Shown here: positions 1 to 7,218 of the stretch, piece after piece
Layout of the letters: every line of letters starts with the position of its first letter
How positions within the stretch are numbered: position 1 is the first letter of the stretch
Assembly (NCBI GenBank): GCA_910587025.1
Contig: CAJUKR010000011.1
Location: 1 to 35,992, forward strand
From: an uncultured Christensenellaceae bacterium
GTDB lineage: Bacteria; Bacillota; Clostridia; Christensenellales; Pumilibacteraceae
Length of the DNA: 35,992 nt
Direction of reading: 5' to 3'
Notes under the pieces: model-generated
Database searches by the model: none
Seen by the model: the letters and a program-made list of their open reading frames with translations, nothing else
Told to the model about the DNA's origin: nothing
Program-made: the position numbers and the translations under genes

Positions 1-126
1 ATTGTAAGCTGTTTTTTAGTAATTTTTAATGATATTCAATTTATAAACGTAATTTCTCTATTTATCTCTGTGGTTTCGGGAATAATAACGATATCTCTAT
101 ATTTAAAAAGTTTTTTTAGAAATTAA
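1..126 (+). CDS. C-terminal fragment of a membrane protein (partial, runs in from the left)
   Basis: Frame 1 is open from the first base to a TAA at 124-126, giving 41 residues that are mostly hydrophobic (Ile, Leu, Val, Phe) and end in a short basic tail, Leu-Lys-Ser-Phe-Phe-Arg-Asn. This looks like the last membrane span of an integral membrane protein followed by a cytoplasmic tail. It converges with the methyltransferase on the other strand and overlaps its 3' end by 24 bases. The fragment is too short to assign a family. Its AT-rich codon use matches the next two genes and not the chromosome after 2000. It could be a chance open frame in AT-rich DNA. Confidence 0.4.
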   Translation: MVSCFLVIFNDIQFINVISLFISVVSGIITISLYLKSFFRN

Positions 127-822
127 AATGCAGTTATGAGCTAAATAGTATGAAAAAGGCGCAAGTAGTTTATCCGCTTTTAAATATTTGGCGGCTTTCT
201 TTTCTGGCATACCAAATCTGAATAATAAAGTTGACATAGTATGGAAACGATATTTTTTTGTCGTCTTGAATCCATAAATTTTCAATGTTTTTATTATATT
301 TTTTTCGTTATACATCCAAAGAGTATGTTTTTGACAATTGTAATAATAAGCTTGCGGAAAAATAATGCTGTTATGATTCTTTTTAAACAGGAATTCTCCG
401 CTGTTACTGCGTTCGAACTCTAAAATTAGAATTCCGCCAGGCTTTAATATCCTTGAAAACTCTTCAATGCTTTTTTGATAGTCGGCATAGTTAATTACGC
501 TTCCTACGCAAATAACGATATCAATGCTTTCGTTGTCAAGAGTTGTTTGGTCGATTGATGCAACTATATAATTTTCAAAATTATTTATATAAGATTCAAT
601 TATATCTAAATGTATCATTTGACCTCTATGGGGATACACGGTACCGCCTGAACCAGCGTTCAGAATAATTGCATCATCTCTATCATAATTTTTTAATTGT
701 TTTGTAACAAAATTATATATGCATTGATAGGTTTTGTCGTGCCAAGCATCGGATTCGGGCCATGGATTTTTAGTGGAGTAATTTTTATACGCTTGCTGAT
801 TGATTGTATCTTGTGTATTCAT
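103..822 (-). CDS. Class I SAM-dependent methyltransferase
   Basis: This 239-residue protein has the layout of a Methyltransf_11-type small-molecule methyltransferase. Seen: a glycine-rich SAM-binding motif I (NAGSGG, residues 55-60), an acidic residue after the second strand (D73 in HLDII), and the post-motif stretch with VGSVINYAD followed by RILKPGGILILEFE, a typical motif III strand and loop. The substrate cannot be told; such enzymes often modify sugars, lipids or secondary metabolites. It is divergent from the recombinase at 915 with a 92-base gap, and its codon use is AT-rich like that gene, unlike the chromosome beyond 2000. The ATG at 820-822 is the natural start. Family assignment is firm, function is open. 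Confidence 0.85.
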   Translation of the reverse strand: MNTQDTINQQAYKNYSTKNPWPESDAWHDKTYQCIYNFVTKQLKNYDRDDAIILNAGSGGTVYPHRGQMIHLDIIESYINNFENYIVASIDQTTLDNESIDIVICVGSVINYADYQKSIEEFSRILKPGGILILEFERSNSGEFLFKKNHNSIIFPQAYYYNCQKHTLWMYNEKNIIKTLKIYGFKTTKKYRFHTMSTLLFRFGMPEKKAAKYLKADKLLAPFSYYLAHNCILISKKTF

Positions 823-874
823 TTATTCCTGCAATAATTCTTAGTTATTTTATCCATATTTTACCATATTCTGA

Positions 875-880
875 TATAAT
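875..880 (+). promoter_or_regulatory. Candidate -10 box for the recombinase
   Basis: A perfect TATAAT sits 35 bases before the recombinase ATG in an AT-rich gap. No convincing -35 box is seen at 16-18 bases upstream, so this is a weak call. GGAG at 906-909 serves as the ribosome site. Confidence 0.3.
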
Positions 881-914
881 TATCAATAATTAAATAAATA
901 AAAATGGAGATTTT

Positions 915-1799
915 ATGAATTATTTATCGAATTTTATTAATTATTTGCAAGCGACAAAAAATTTATCGGACAAAACTTTAAAAGCGTATTTAAGTGACTT
1001 AAAGCAGTTTTATAAATATGAACGAAATATCCTTCAACCGAATATTTGTGCGTTCATTTCATATCTGAGTATTGAATTAAAACTAAAAGATACTTCGGTT
1101 CGCAGAAAGATTATAACACTTAAAAATTTTTATAATTATTTGATTGATTGCGAATTGACAGAAAATTCACCTTTTGAAAAATTGAAATTTAAATTCAAGC
1201 AAGAACACAAGCTACCTAAAACTCTTTCAATAACAGATATCAGTAAAATGTTAAGATGCTTTGATGTCGAGCGATCCAAACTTACGGCGTTTGCACAAAA
1301 AGAATTTATGCGAGACGCTGCGTTAATTGATATTTTAATAAGCACAGGGATTCGTATAGGCGAAGCTGCTGCAATTGAATTAGATGACATTATAATGTCT
1401 GAACACACAATACTGATACATGGTAAAGGCAGAAAGCAGCGGTTGATTTACATTTCATCTCCCATTACGTGGGAGCGGATTAAAGAGTTGGTTAAAGATC
1501 GAAGAAAAAGCAATTGTCCCAAACTTTTTGTCAATCGATACGGGCGACCGTTGTCTATTCACGGTATTGAAGATATATACAAAAAATATATAAAGAAAGC
1601 GCAGGTAACAACTAAATCCACCCCGCATTATTTGCGTCATACCTTTGCTACTAATCTTCTTGCCAATGGCGCAGATTTACGTTCTGTTCAGGAAATCTTA
1701 GGTCATGCTTCCATTGCTACAACTCAAATTTATACCGAAGTCACTATTGCACGTAAAAAACAGGTGCTGAAAAAATTTAATTATAGAAATAAAATATAA
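915..1799 (+). CDS. Tyrosine recombinase / site-specific integrase (XerD-like)
   Basis: This 294-residue protein is the usual size of XerC/XerD-type recombinases. Residues 1-90 form an N-terminal SAM-like core-binding domain; residues 100-294 form the catalytic domain. The full catalytic set is visible: R147 in STGIRIGE, K171 or K174 in HGKGRKQR, H238 and R241 in HYLRHTF, H264 in LGHAS and the nucleophile Y273 in QIYTEV. The gene therefore looks active. It has its own terminator immediately downstream and a divergent methyltransferase upstream. The strong AT bias (lysine AAA, leucine TTA) contrasts with genes after 2064 and suggests an acquired unit. It could serve a small integrated element or a DNA-inversion switch. 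A true chromosome-dimer XerD is less likely in this setting. Confidence 0.92.
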   Translation: MNYLSNFINYLQATKNLSDKTLKAYLSDLKQFYKYERNILQPNICAFISYLSIELKLKDTSVRRKIITLKNFYNYLIDCELTENSPFEKLKFKFKQEHKLPKTLSITDISKMLRCFDVERSKLTAFAQKEFMRDAALIDILISTGIRIGEAAAIELDDIIMSEHTILIHGKGRKQRLIYISSPITWERIKELVKDRRKSNCPKLFVNRYGRPLSIHGIEDIYKKYIKKAQVTTKSTPHYLRHTFATNLLANGADLRSVQEILGHASIATTQIYTEVTIARKKQVLKKFNYRNKI

Positions 1800-1826
1800 A
1801 AAAGTCGGTATAAAACCGACTTTTTT
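1798..1826 (+). terminator. Rho-independent terminator after the recombinase
   Basis: A 9-bp perfect stem, AAAGTCGGT (1801-1809) with ACCGACTTT (1815-1823), has a 5-base loop and a run of T. It can extend by A-T pairs to 1798/1826, so it may act in both directions. It begins right at the recombinase stop codon. Confidence 0.88.
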
Positions 1827-2025
1827 ATACGTTCTGTCAATGAAACCTATTATATATGAATAACGGAATTTAATTAAATTTTTTTGTGATTTTATTGATT
1901 CAATACGCATCTGCTTTTTTCGGTTTATTTACTGTATTAACGTAAGTTTTCGGTCGAACGAAGGCTAACGTTTTTTTATCGGAAAATTTTTAATGCCGGT
2001 TTAAGCATTATACGCTAACATATAT

Positions 2026-2031
2026 TATAAT
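2026..2031 (+). promoter_or_regulatory. Candidate -10 box for the alarmone synthetase
   Basis: TATAAT lies 33 bases before the ATG at 2064, with GGGGACGGAG (2053-2062) as ribosome site. No clear -35 box is seen at normal spacing. The gap from 1827 to 2063 is AT-rich and holds no other recognisable element; the composition switch to GC-richer chromosome falls here. Confidence 0.4.
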
Positions 2032-2063
2032 ACGGATATAAAAAAACCCAAAGGGGACGGAGA

Positions 2064-2771
2064 ATGCAACACGAAAACAAGGACGAGAAACTGTTGACGG
2101 CAATGAACGATCTGCGGTCGGCGCTGTCGCACGAGATGGACGAGGCTGAGGAGTCTGAGAAGTTTATCGAAACTTTCAGAGACTTCAGGCGGCATATGAC
2201 GATGTACAGTTGCGCGATACGCGAAGTGCGCACCAAGTTCGAGGTGCTTAACGAGGAACTGTCGGTATCGAGTCAGCGCAATCCGATACAGGGGATATAC
2301 AGCCGCGTCAAATCACCGGAAAGTATTTTCGGTAAGATGAAGCGCATAGGCTGTCCGTTCAGTATAAAGTCCATGGTCGACAACCTGAACGACATAGCGG
2401 GCATACGAATAATCTGTCAGTACATAGACGATATATACACCGTTGCGGCGATGCTCGGCGGGCAGGACGATATTTCGGTCATAAACGTAAAGGATTATAT
2501 AAAATCGCCGAAGCCGAACGGTTATCGCAGTTTTCATATGATCGTGGAAGTGCCAGTATTCTTTTCCAACGAAAAGACCAGCGTACGCGTGGAAGTTCAG
2601 CTTCGCACGATCGCGATGGATTTCTGGGCGACGCTCGAGCACGGAATGAAATACAAAAAGGAAATAGCCGATTCGGCGGCGATAGTGGCAGAACTCAAGG
2701 AATGCGCCGATCAGGTATACGCTCTCGATACGCGAATGCAGGCGCTGAAGGACAAGATACATCATGCGTAG
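2064..2771 (+). CDS. Small alarmone synthetase, RelA/SpoT-type (p)ppGpp synthetase domain
   Basis: This 235-residue protein carries only a RelA/SpoT synthetase domain, as in the RelQ/RelP (YjbM/YwaC) group. It would transfer pyrophosphate from ATP to GTP or GDP, making (p)ppGpp as a stress signal. Seen: NDIAGIRIICQY (109-120) with the metal-binding Asp, KDYIKSPKPNGYRSFH (143-158) matching the conserved substrate-binding G-loop and the Y-R-S-H signature, and VEVQLRTIAMDFWATLEH (176-193) with the conserved Glu. There is no HD hydrolase domain and no TGS/ACT regulatory tail, and the length fits the small class. The N- and C-terminal helical segments fit the tetramerising helices of RelQ. It stands alone, transcribed in the direction of the two-component genes. 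The family is firm; RelP versus RelQ is not settled. Confidence 0.9.
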   Translation: MQHENKDEKLLTAMNDLRSALSHEMDEAEESEKFIETFRDFRRHMTMYSCAIREVRTKFEVLNEELSVSSQRNPIQGIYSRVKSPESIFGKMKRIGCPFSIKSMVDNLNDIAGIRIICQYIDDIYTVAAMLGGQDDISVINVKDYIKSPKPNGYRSFHMIVEVPVFFSNEKTSVRVEVQLRTIAMDFWATLEHGMKYKKEIADSAAIVAELKECADQVYALDTRMQALKDKIHHA

Positions 2772-2953
2772 TTCTCGGAGCTTCGGGTAATCTGTCCGCG
2801 GTCGGTAACGGCGCGTTCGTTTCGGGATGTCCGTAATGTCCCTCGGGCTTCTTATAGTTATCGTACTTACGGTCGGCGAAGATTTCGTATCCGATCGGTA
2901 ATCGTTATACAGTTTTTGCAATTCATGCCGCTTTTGTCTTCATTCGCTTTGGG

Positions 2954-2982
2954 TTGACAAATTTCGTTTCCCGTGATATAAT
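2954..2982 (+). promoter_or_regulatory. Perfect consensus sigma-A promoter for the response regulator
   Basis: TTGACA at 2954-2959 and TATAAT at 2977-2982 are separated by 17 bases, an exact consensus. It lies 33 bases before the start codon at 3016, which has GGGAGGA as ribosome site. The rest of the 2772-2953 gap shows nothing recognisable. Confidence 0.88.
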
Positions 2983-3015
2983 ATCTCAAAACGGGGACGG
3001 AATGGGAGGAAACTT

Positions 3016-3435
3016 ATGATAAGAGCGGTGATAGTGGAGGACGACGGCGAAGCCGCCGATCTTCTCGAGGGATATATAAAACGTTACGCAGCCGAAAGCG
3101 GGATCGTTTTCATGATCGACAGATTCGATAACGCGATCACCTTTCTCGAGAATTACGACGTCGGATACGATATAGTATTCATGGATATAGAAATGGAAGA
3201 CCTCGACGGCGTATCGGCGGCGCGGTTACTCAGAAAGCGGGATAGATCCGTTACGCTTATTTTTGTTACAAATATGGCGCAGTTCGCGATCAAGGGCTAT
3301 GAGGTGGACGCTCTCGACTTCATCGTCAAGCCGGTCAAGTACTATGATTTCGCGTTCAGACTGAAGAAAGCGGTTTCGCGGCTGAACGAGAAGGAAGAAC
3401 AATATTTGCCCGTGAGTATCGCGGGGGGGGTGTAG
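3016..3435 (+). CDS. LytTR-family response regulator, receiver half (frame broken at a G8 tract)
   Basis: Residues 1-120 are a complete receiver domain: acidic pair E8-D9-D10, phosphoacceptor D57 in VFMDIEM, T/S position near T85 in FVTN, and K105 in FIVKPV. The reading frame ends at a TAG just after a run of eight G (3423-3430). Adding one G (or losing two) would continue without a stop through VVKLTVSHIKYVEV into the LytTR DNA-binding half at 3465-3731. So this was, or is, one gene of about 238 residues of the AgrA/VirR type. The break may be a homopolymer sequencing error, a phase-variable tract or a recent mutation. It is transcribed from a perfect promoter and pairs with the kinase at 3724. 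Confidence 0.85.
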   Translation: MIRAVIVEDDGEAADLLEGYIKRYAAESGIVFMIDRFDNAITFLENYDVGYDIVFMDIEMEDLDGVSAARLLRKRDRSVTLIFVTNMAQFAIKGYEVDALDFIVKPVKYYDFAFRLKKAVSRLNEKEEQYLPVSIAGGV

Positions 3436-3464
3436 TAAAGCTTACCGTATCGCATATAAAATAT

Positions 3465-3731
3465 GTGGAGGTAATGAAGCACCGCATCGTGTATCATACC
3501 GAGGACGGCGACTTCGAGACATACGGTACTCTCAAGGAGGTGGAGGGCAAACTTCCGGCGCGGCATTTTTCGCGGTGTAACAGTTGCTATCTTATAAATC
3601 TCAAATTCGTGGCTTCGGTCTGCGATTATACATGCGACGTGGCAGGCGAAAAACTTAAGATAAGCCAGCCGCGAAAAAAAGAATTCATGAAAGCTTTGAG
3701 CGATTATATCGGGGGCGGACTCGATGTTTGA
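3465..3731 (+). CDS. LytTR DNA-binding half of the response regulator
   Basis: This 88-residue frame is a LytTR DNA-binding domain: HRIVYHTEDGDFETYGTL, then KLPARHFSRCNSCYLINLKFV, the hallmark of AgrA-like domains in which the protein inserts beta-strand loops into the major groove. The domain really begins about 30 bases earlier in the same frame (VVKLTVSHIKYV), directly after the G8 tract, which shows it was split from the receiver half at 3016-3435. The GTG at 3465 or ATG at 3474 lacks a well-spaced ribosome site, so independent translation is doubtful. It overlaps the kinase start by 8 bases, which suggests translational coupling. Confidence 0.75.
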   Translation: MEVMKHRIVYHTEDGDFETYGTLKEVEGKLPARHFSRCNSCYLINLKFVASVCDYTCDVAGEKLKISQPRKKEFMKALSDYIGGGLDV

Positions 3732-5058
3732 TTTTTCTTCGCCCCTTTTTTGGTACCGTCTGATTTTTCTGACCGAACTTATAATCGCCGAGGCTTTTTT
3801 TACTTTCAAGCTGCGCCGTCGGGCGTACTTCGCTCTTCGCGTCGCGCTGTCCGCCGCCGTGTGTTACGGCATAACGTTCTTATTCCCCATAGCAGCATAT
3901 AACGCGTTTTACGTGTCGTTCATGTTTATGATCATTTTCGGCATGACGATCGCCGGGCTGTATGCCTGTTTCGACGCGCCGCTTCTGAATATAGTGTTCT
4001 GCGCGATCGCGGCGTACTCGGTGCAACACATCGCTTACGAGGTATATACTTTTCTGCTTACCGCATTCGGTTTGCAGACCGCTCCGGGCGGACCGTACGA
4101 ACAGACGTCGCGACAGTTGTTCGACATATGGTCGTTTGCCATATATATCGAGAGTTACGCCGTAATGTACGGATTCATGTATCTTCTGTTCGGCACTCGC
4201 ATAAAGTCCGGCGAAAACTTACGTATAGGGAACGTATCGCTTCTCGTCATAAGCGGTCTGATACTTCTCGTCGCCGTTGTGCTCAATCTCGTCGTTACAT
4301 ACAGAATGGATGAAAATACGGATATCGTGCTTTGCCTGACGATCCACGGCTATAACGTCATTTGTTGCGTTCTTGCCGTGTTCATACAATTCTTTATGCT
4401 CGGCAGAAAAAAGATGCAGACCGAGTTCGACACGCTGCAACGTCTGCACGAGCAGGAGCGGCGGCATTACGAGCTGTTTAAGTACAACGTGGATTATATA
4501 AACGTCAAGTGTCACGACTTAAAGCATCAGATACGACGCATCGCGAGCGAGGGCAAAGTGCGCGACGCGGTCATCAGCGAAATCGAAAACGCGGTGAATA
4601 TTTACGACTCGGACATAAAGGCGGGAAACGAAACGCTTGATATCGTGCTGACCGAAAAACGGCTCGTCTGCGCGCGGAACGGGATATCTTTCTCGTGCAT
4701 AGTGGACGGCGGCAGGCTGGACTTCATGTCCGATTCGGATATGTGCTCGCTGTTCGGCAACGCGCTCGATAACGCCATCGAAGCCACATGCCGCATAGAG
4801 GACAGGGAGAAACGTTCCATAGGACTGAACGTCAAACAGTCGAGAGAGTTCGTGTCCGTATGCGTGCGAAACAGTTTCGACGGCGAGATCACATTCGACG
4901 GCGATCTGCCCGAAACGACCAAGGGCGATACGATAAATCACGGCTACGGCATGAAAAGCATGCGTTCGATAACAGAGCGTTACGACGGTCAGCTGTCCGT
5001 TACCGCAGAGGACGGAGTGTTCACTCTCAACATGCTTTTCCCGATGAAAAACTCATAG
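3724..5058 (+). CDS. AgrC-like sensor histidine kinase (GHKL ATPase)
   Basis: This 444-residue protein has about six hydrophobic segments in residues 10-230, a short coiled-coil linker (DTLQRLHEQERRHYEL) and a GHKL-type kinase end. Seen: the H-box CHDLKHQIRR with candidate phosphoacceptor H264, the N-box LFGNALDNAIEA, and a G-box GYGMKSMRSITERYDG. This is the ATPase family used by AgrC, VirS and ComD-type peptide sensors. The multi-span N-terminus without a large extracellular domain fits sensing of a small ligand at the membrane. It overlaps the LytTR half by 8 bases, so the two form one operon. No AgrD-like propeptide gene was recognised nearby. A terminator follows. The likely targets, by position only, are the lipoprotein and glycosidase genes downstream. 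Confidence 0.88.
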   Translation: MFDFSSPLFWYRLIFLTELIIAEAFFTFKLRRRAYFALRVALSAAVCYGITFLFPIAAYNAFYVSFMFMIIFGMTIAGLYACFDAPLLNIVFCAIAAYSVQHIAYEVYTFLLTAFGLQTAPGGPYEQTSRQLFDIWSFAIYIESYAVMYGFMYLLFGTRIKSGENLRIGNVSLLVISGLILLVAVVLNLVVTYRMDENTDIVLCLTIHGYNVICCVLAVFIQFFMLGRKKMQTEFDTLQRLHEQERRHYELFKYNVDYINVKCHDLKHQIRRIASEGKVRDAVISEIENAVNIYDSDIKAGNETLDIVLTEKRLVCARNGISFSCIVDGGRLDFMSDSDMCSLFGNALDNAIEATCRIEDREKRSIGLNVKQSREFVSVCVRNSFDGEITFDGDLPETTKGDTINHGYGMKSMRSITERYDGQLSVTAEDGVFTLNMLFPMKNS

Positions 5059-5082
5059 TTTATGTTGTATACGTCTTAATTT

Positions 5083-5118
5083 ATGGCAAACCTATTGAAA
5101 GGTTTGCCGTATTTTTTT
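5083..5118 (+). terminator. Rho-independent terminator after the kinase gene
   Basis: GGCAAACCT (5085-5093) pairs with AGGTTTGCC (5100-5108), with a 6-base loop, and seven T follow at 5112-5118. It separates the two-component operon from the lipoprotein gene. Confidence 0.85.
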
Positions 5119-5179
5119 ATACTCTCCTCGAAGTCGGGCGGATACTGTCCGACGAAAAATATAAAAGGAGAAAAATGAC

Positions 5180-7207
5180 ATGAAACAGACAAAAAAATTA
5201 TTTTTTGTTATTCTTTCGCTTGTGCTTACGCTGGCTTTTGTTTTTTCCGCGGTCGGCTGCGGCGGCGAAGAAGAAGATCCGCCTCCCGGACCCAATCCTC
5301 CGGATGAACAGGCGACCGTTTCCGAGCTGATCATCGACGCTCCGCCGACCACGCTCGAGTATTATTCGGGAGAAGCGTTCGATCCGAGCGGCATGATCAT
5401 CAAAGCCAAATGGAGCGACGGTCTGACGTCGACGGTGGCGGTGAGCGAGTGTACTATAGAACCGAGCGGAGCGCTTGATCCCGACACCGAGTCTGTTAAG
5501 ATCTCGTACGGCGGAAAGAGCGCGACTCAGGCGATAACGGTGAAGAGCGCTGTAGTTACGTCGCTGGACGTCGATACCGGCAATATCGCGCTCAAAGCCG
5601 CGGTGGGCACGGTTATGGACTTCTCGGGCATCAAGGTCACCGCGAACTACGAGGACGGCGGAAGCAGGCTTTTAAGCGGCGGATATACTTTCAAAGTGGA
5701 CGGCGAGGAAACCGACGACGTATCCGCATTGACGTTCGATAAAAGCGGCACGCACACGCTTACGGTAGTTTACGGCACGACGAGCAAAGATGTTTCTCTC
5801 GAAATATTCTACGGCGTAATAGTCGAAGCTGAGAACATTCTGAAAGACGGCGAGATCACGGAAGATACCCGTAACTATGTCAAGGTAATAAGAAACGGCA
5901 ATAACGGCGGAACCCCGCATAAACGTGCGGTACCCGACGAACCCGCGTCCGGCGGCGCTTATATGGGCGGCGTATTCACGGGATCGGCTTTCCGTTTCCA
6001 TCTGTACTCCGAAGAGGACTGCAACGTAAAGATTATTCTGCGTGCGTCCAGCGCGTACATGACTGTGGACGGAGGCGCGTGGTCGCCCATGGAGATCGGC
6101 GATCAGCAGTTCAACAGACTGTTTAACATAAGCTACGGCAGCGCCGCCGATATGGAAAACAACGCGCTTAAGCCTCTGTATATCGAAGACGATGTCGTTC
6201 TCGAGGGCGGAAGCACGGAGAAGCCGGGCGGCGATCCGCTGTTGTACGTGAACTGGAAAGACGTCAATTTCGGTACGCTTCCGCTCGTTCGCGGCGACAA
6301 TATAATAGAGTTCGACGTCATTTCCGATTACGTCAACTGCAAAGGCGAGCAGATCGCGTGCAATATAGACCGTCTCGAAGTGGAGACTACGGACGACGAC
6401 ACTCCGCCCGTAACGGTGGAAAGCATTACGTTGAAAACTCCGCCCGCAAAGACCGAATATAAGTCAGGCGAATCTTTCGATCCGACCGGAATGGAGATCG
6501 TTGCGAACATGAGCGACGACACGACCAAAGCGATAGACAACAACAAACTTACGATAACGCCGAGCGGCGCGCTGACCGTAAGCGACACCGAAGTCACCGT
6601 ATCGTATTTCGGTAAAAGCGTGGCGGTGCCCGTTACCGTTACCGCCGCCGAAGCGATAAAGGTCGAGGGCGAAAACATAACCGATACAGCTAACGTTACG
6701 GACGATATGAAAAATTTCGTCGAGAAGATCAACGGTTACGCGTCCGGCAAAAATGCTGAAAAAGCGGATGAGGCGTCCGGAGGAAAATTCCTCGGCGCGT
6801 TCATGGACGGCGCGCAGGTGAGATTCCATATATGGGCGGACGAAGCCGGCAAAGCGGATATTACGATCAGAGCCGCAAGCACGAACATCACCGCGGGCAA
6901 CTGGTGGGCGACCGAAGTAGGCGATTCTCAGCTCAATCGGTTTGTGGCGTTCAAGTTCGGAACTGCGGATAATCTTGCGGACGTTACGGTCGGCGACGAC
7001 GTGGTTCTTCCCGGTTCATCCGTAGGCGAAGGCGAGGACGGAACGACCAAGCTGCTCGAGAACTGGTTTGACGTAAACCTCGGAAGTTTCGATCTGCAGG
7101 CAGGCGACAACATTCTCGAAATGACCGTTATAAACGAAACGGTGTATCCTCAGACGGGTGAACGCTGCGGCTGCAATATCGACTATCTGACGGTGGCATT
7201 CAAATAA
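5180..7207 (+). CDS. Surface lipoprotein with Ig-like (Big_3) and duplicated carbohydrate-binding-like modules
   Basis: This 675-residue protein starts with a lipoprotein signal: basic MKQTKK, a hydrophobic core and a lipobox ending in AVGC (Cys at about 28), then an acidic and proline-rich spacer. Ig-like group 3 units follow: about 48-125 (YYSGEAFDPSGM, ITVK), a second at about 127-210, and a third at about 415-490 (YKSGESFDPTGMEI). Two homologous modules of about 190 residues, starting VEAENI (about 214) and VEGENI (about 494), share the pattern of CBM6-like galactose-binding folds: RFH(L/I), IRAAS, NW.DVN.G, GDNI.E, CNID. The protein is thus an outer-face, lipid-anchored binder, probably of glycans. 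It is 11 bases from the glycosidase gene and probably works with it. A two-codon ATGACATGA overlap precedes the start. Confidence 0.8.
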   Translation: MKQTKKLFFVILSLVLTLAFVFSAVGCGGEEEDPPPGPNPPDEQATVSELIIDAPPTTLEYYSGEAFDPSGMIIKAKWSDGLTSTVAVSECTIEPSGALDPDTESVKISYGGKSATQAITVKSAVVTSLDVDTGNIALKAAVGTVMDFSGIKVTANYEDGGSRLLSGGYTFKVDGEETDDVSALTFDKSGTHTLTVVYGTTSKDVSLEIFYGVIVEAENILKDGEITEDTRNYVKVIRNGNNGGTPHKRAVPDEPASGGAYMGGVFTGSAFRFHLYSEEDCNVKIILRASSAYMTVDGGAWSPMEIGDQQFNRLFNISYGSAADMENNALKPLYIEDDVVLEGGSTEKPGGDPLLYVNWKDVNFGTLPLVRGDNIIEFDVISDYVNCKGEQIACNIDRLEVETTDDDTPPVTVESITLKTPPAKTEYKSGESFDPTGMEIVANMSDDTTKAIDNNKLTITPSGALTVSDTEVTVSYFGKSVAVPVTVTAAEAIKVEGENITDTANVTDDMKNFVEKINGYASGKNAEKADEASGGKFLGAFMDGAQVRFHIWADEAGKADITIRAASTNITAGNWWATEVGDSQLNRFVAFKFGTADNLADVTVGDDVVLPGSSVGEGEDGTTKLLENWFDVNLGSFDLQAGDNILEMTVINETVYPQTGERCGCNIDYLTVAFK

Positions 7208-7218
7208 GGAGAAAATGC

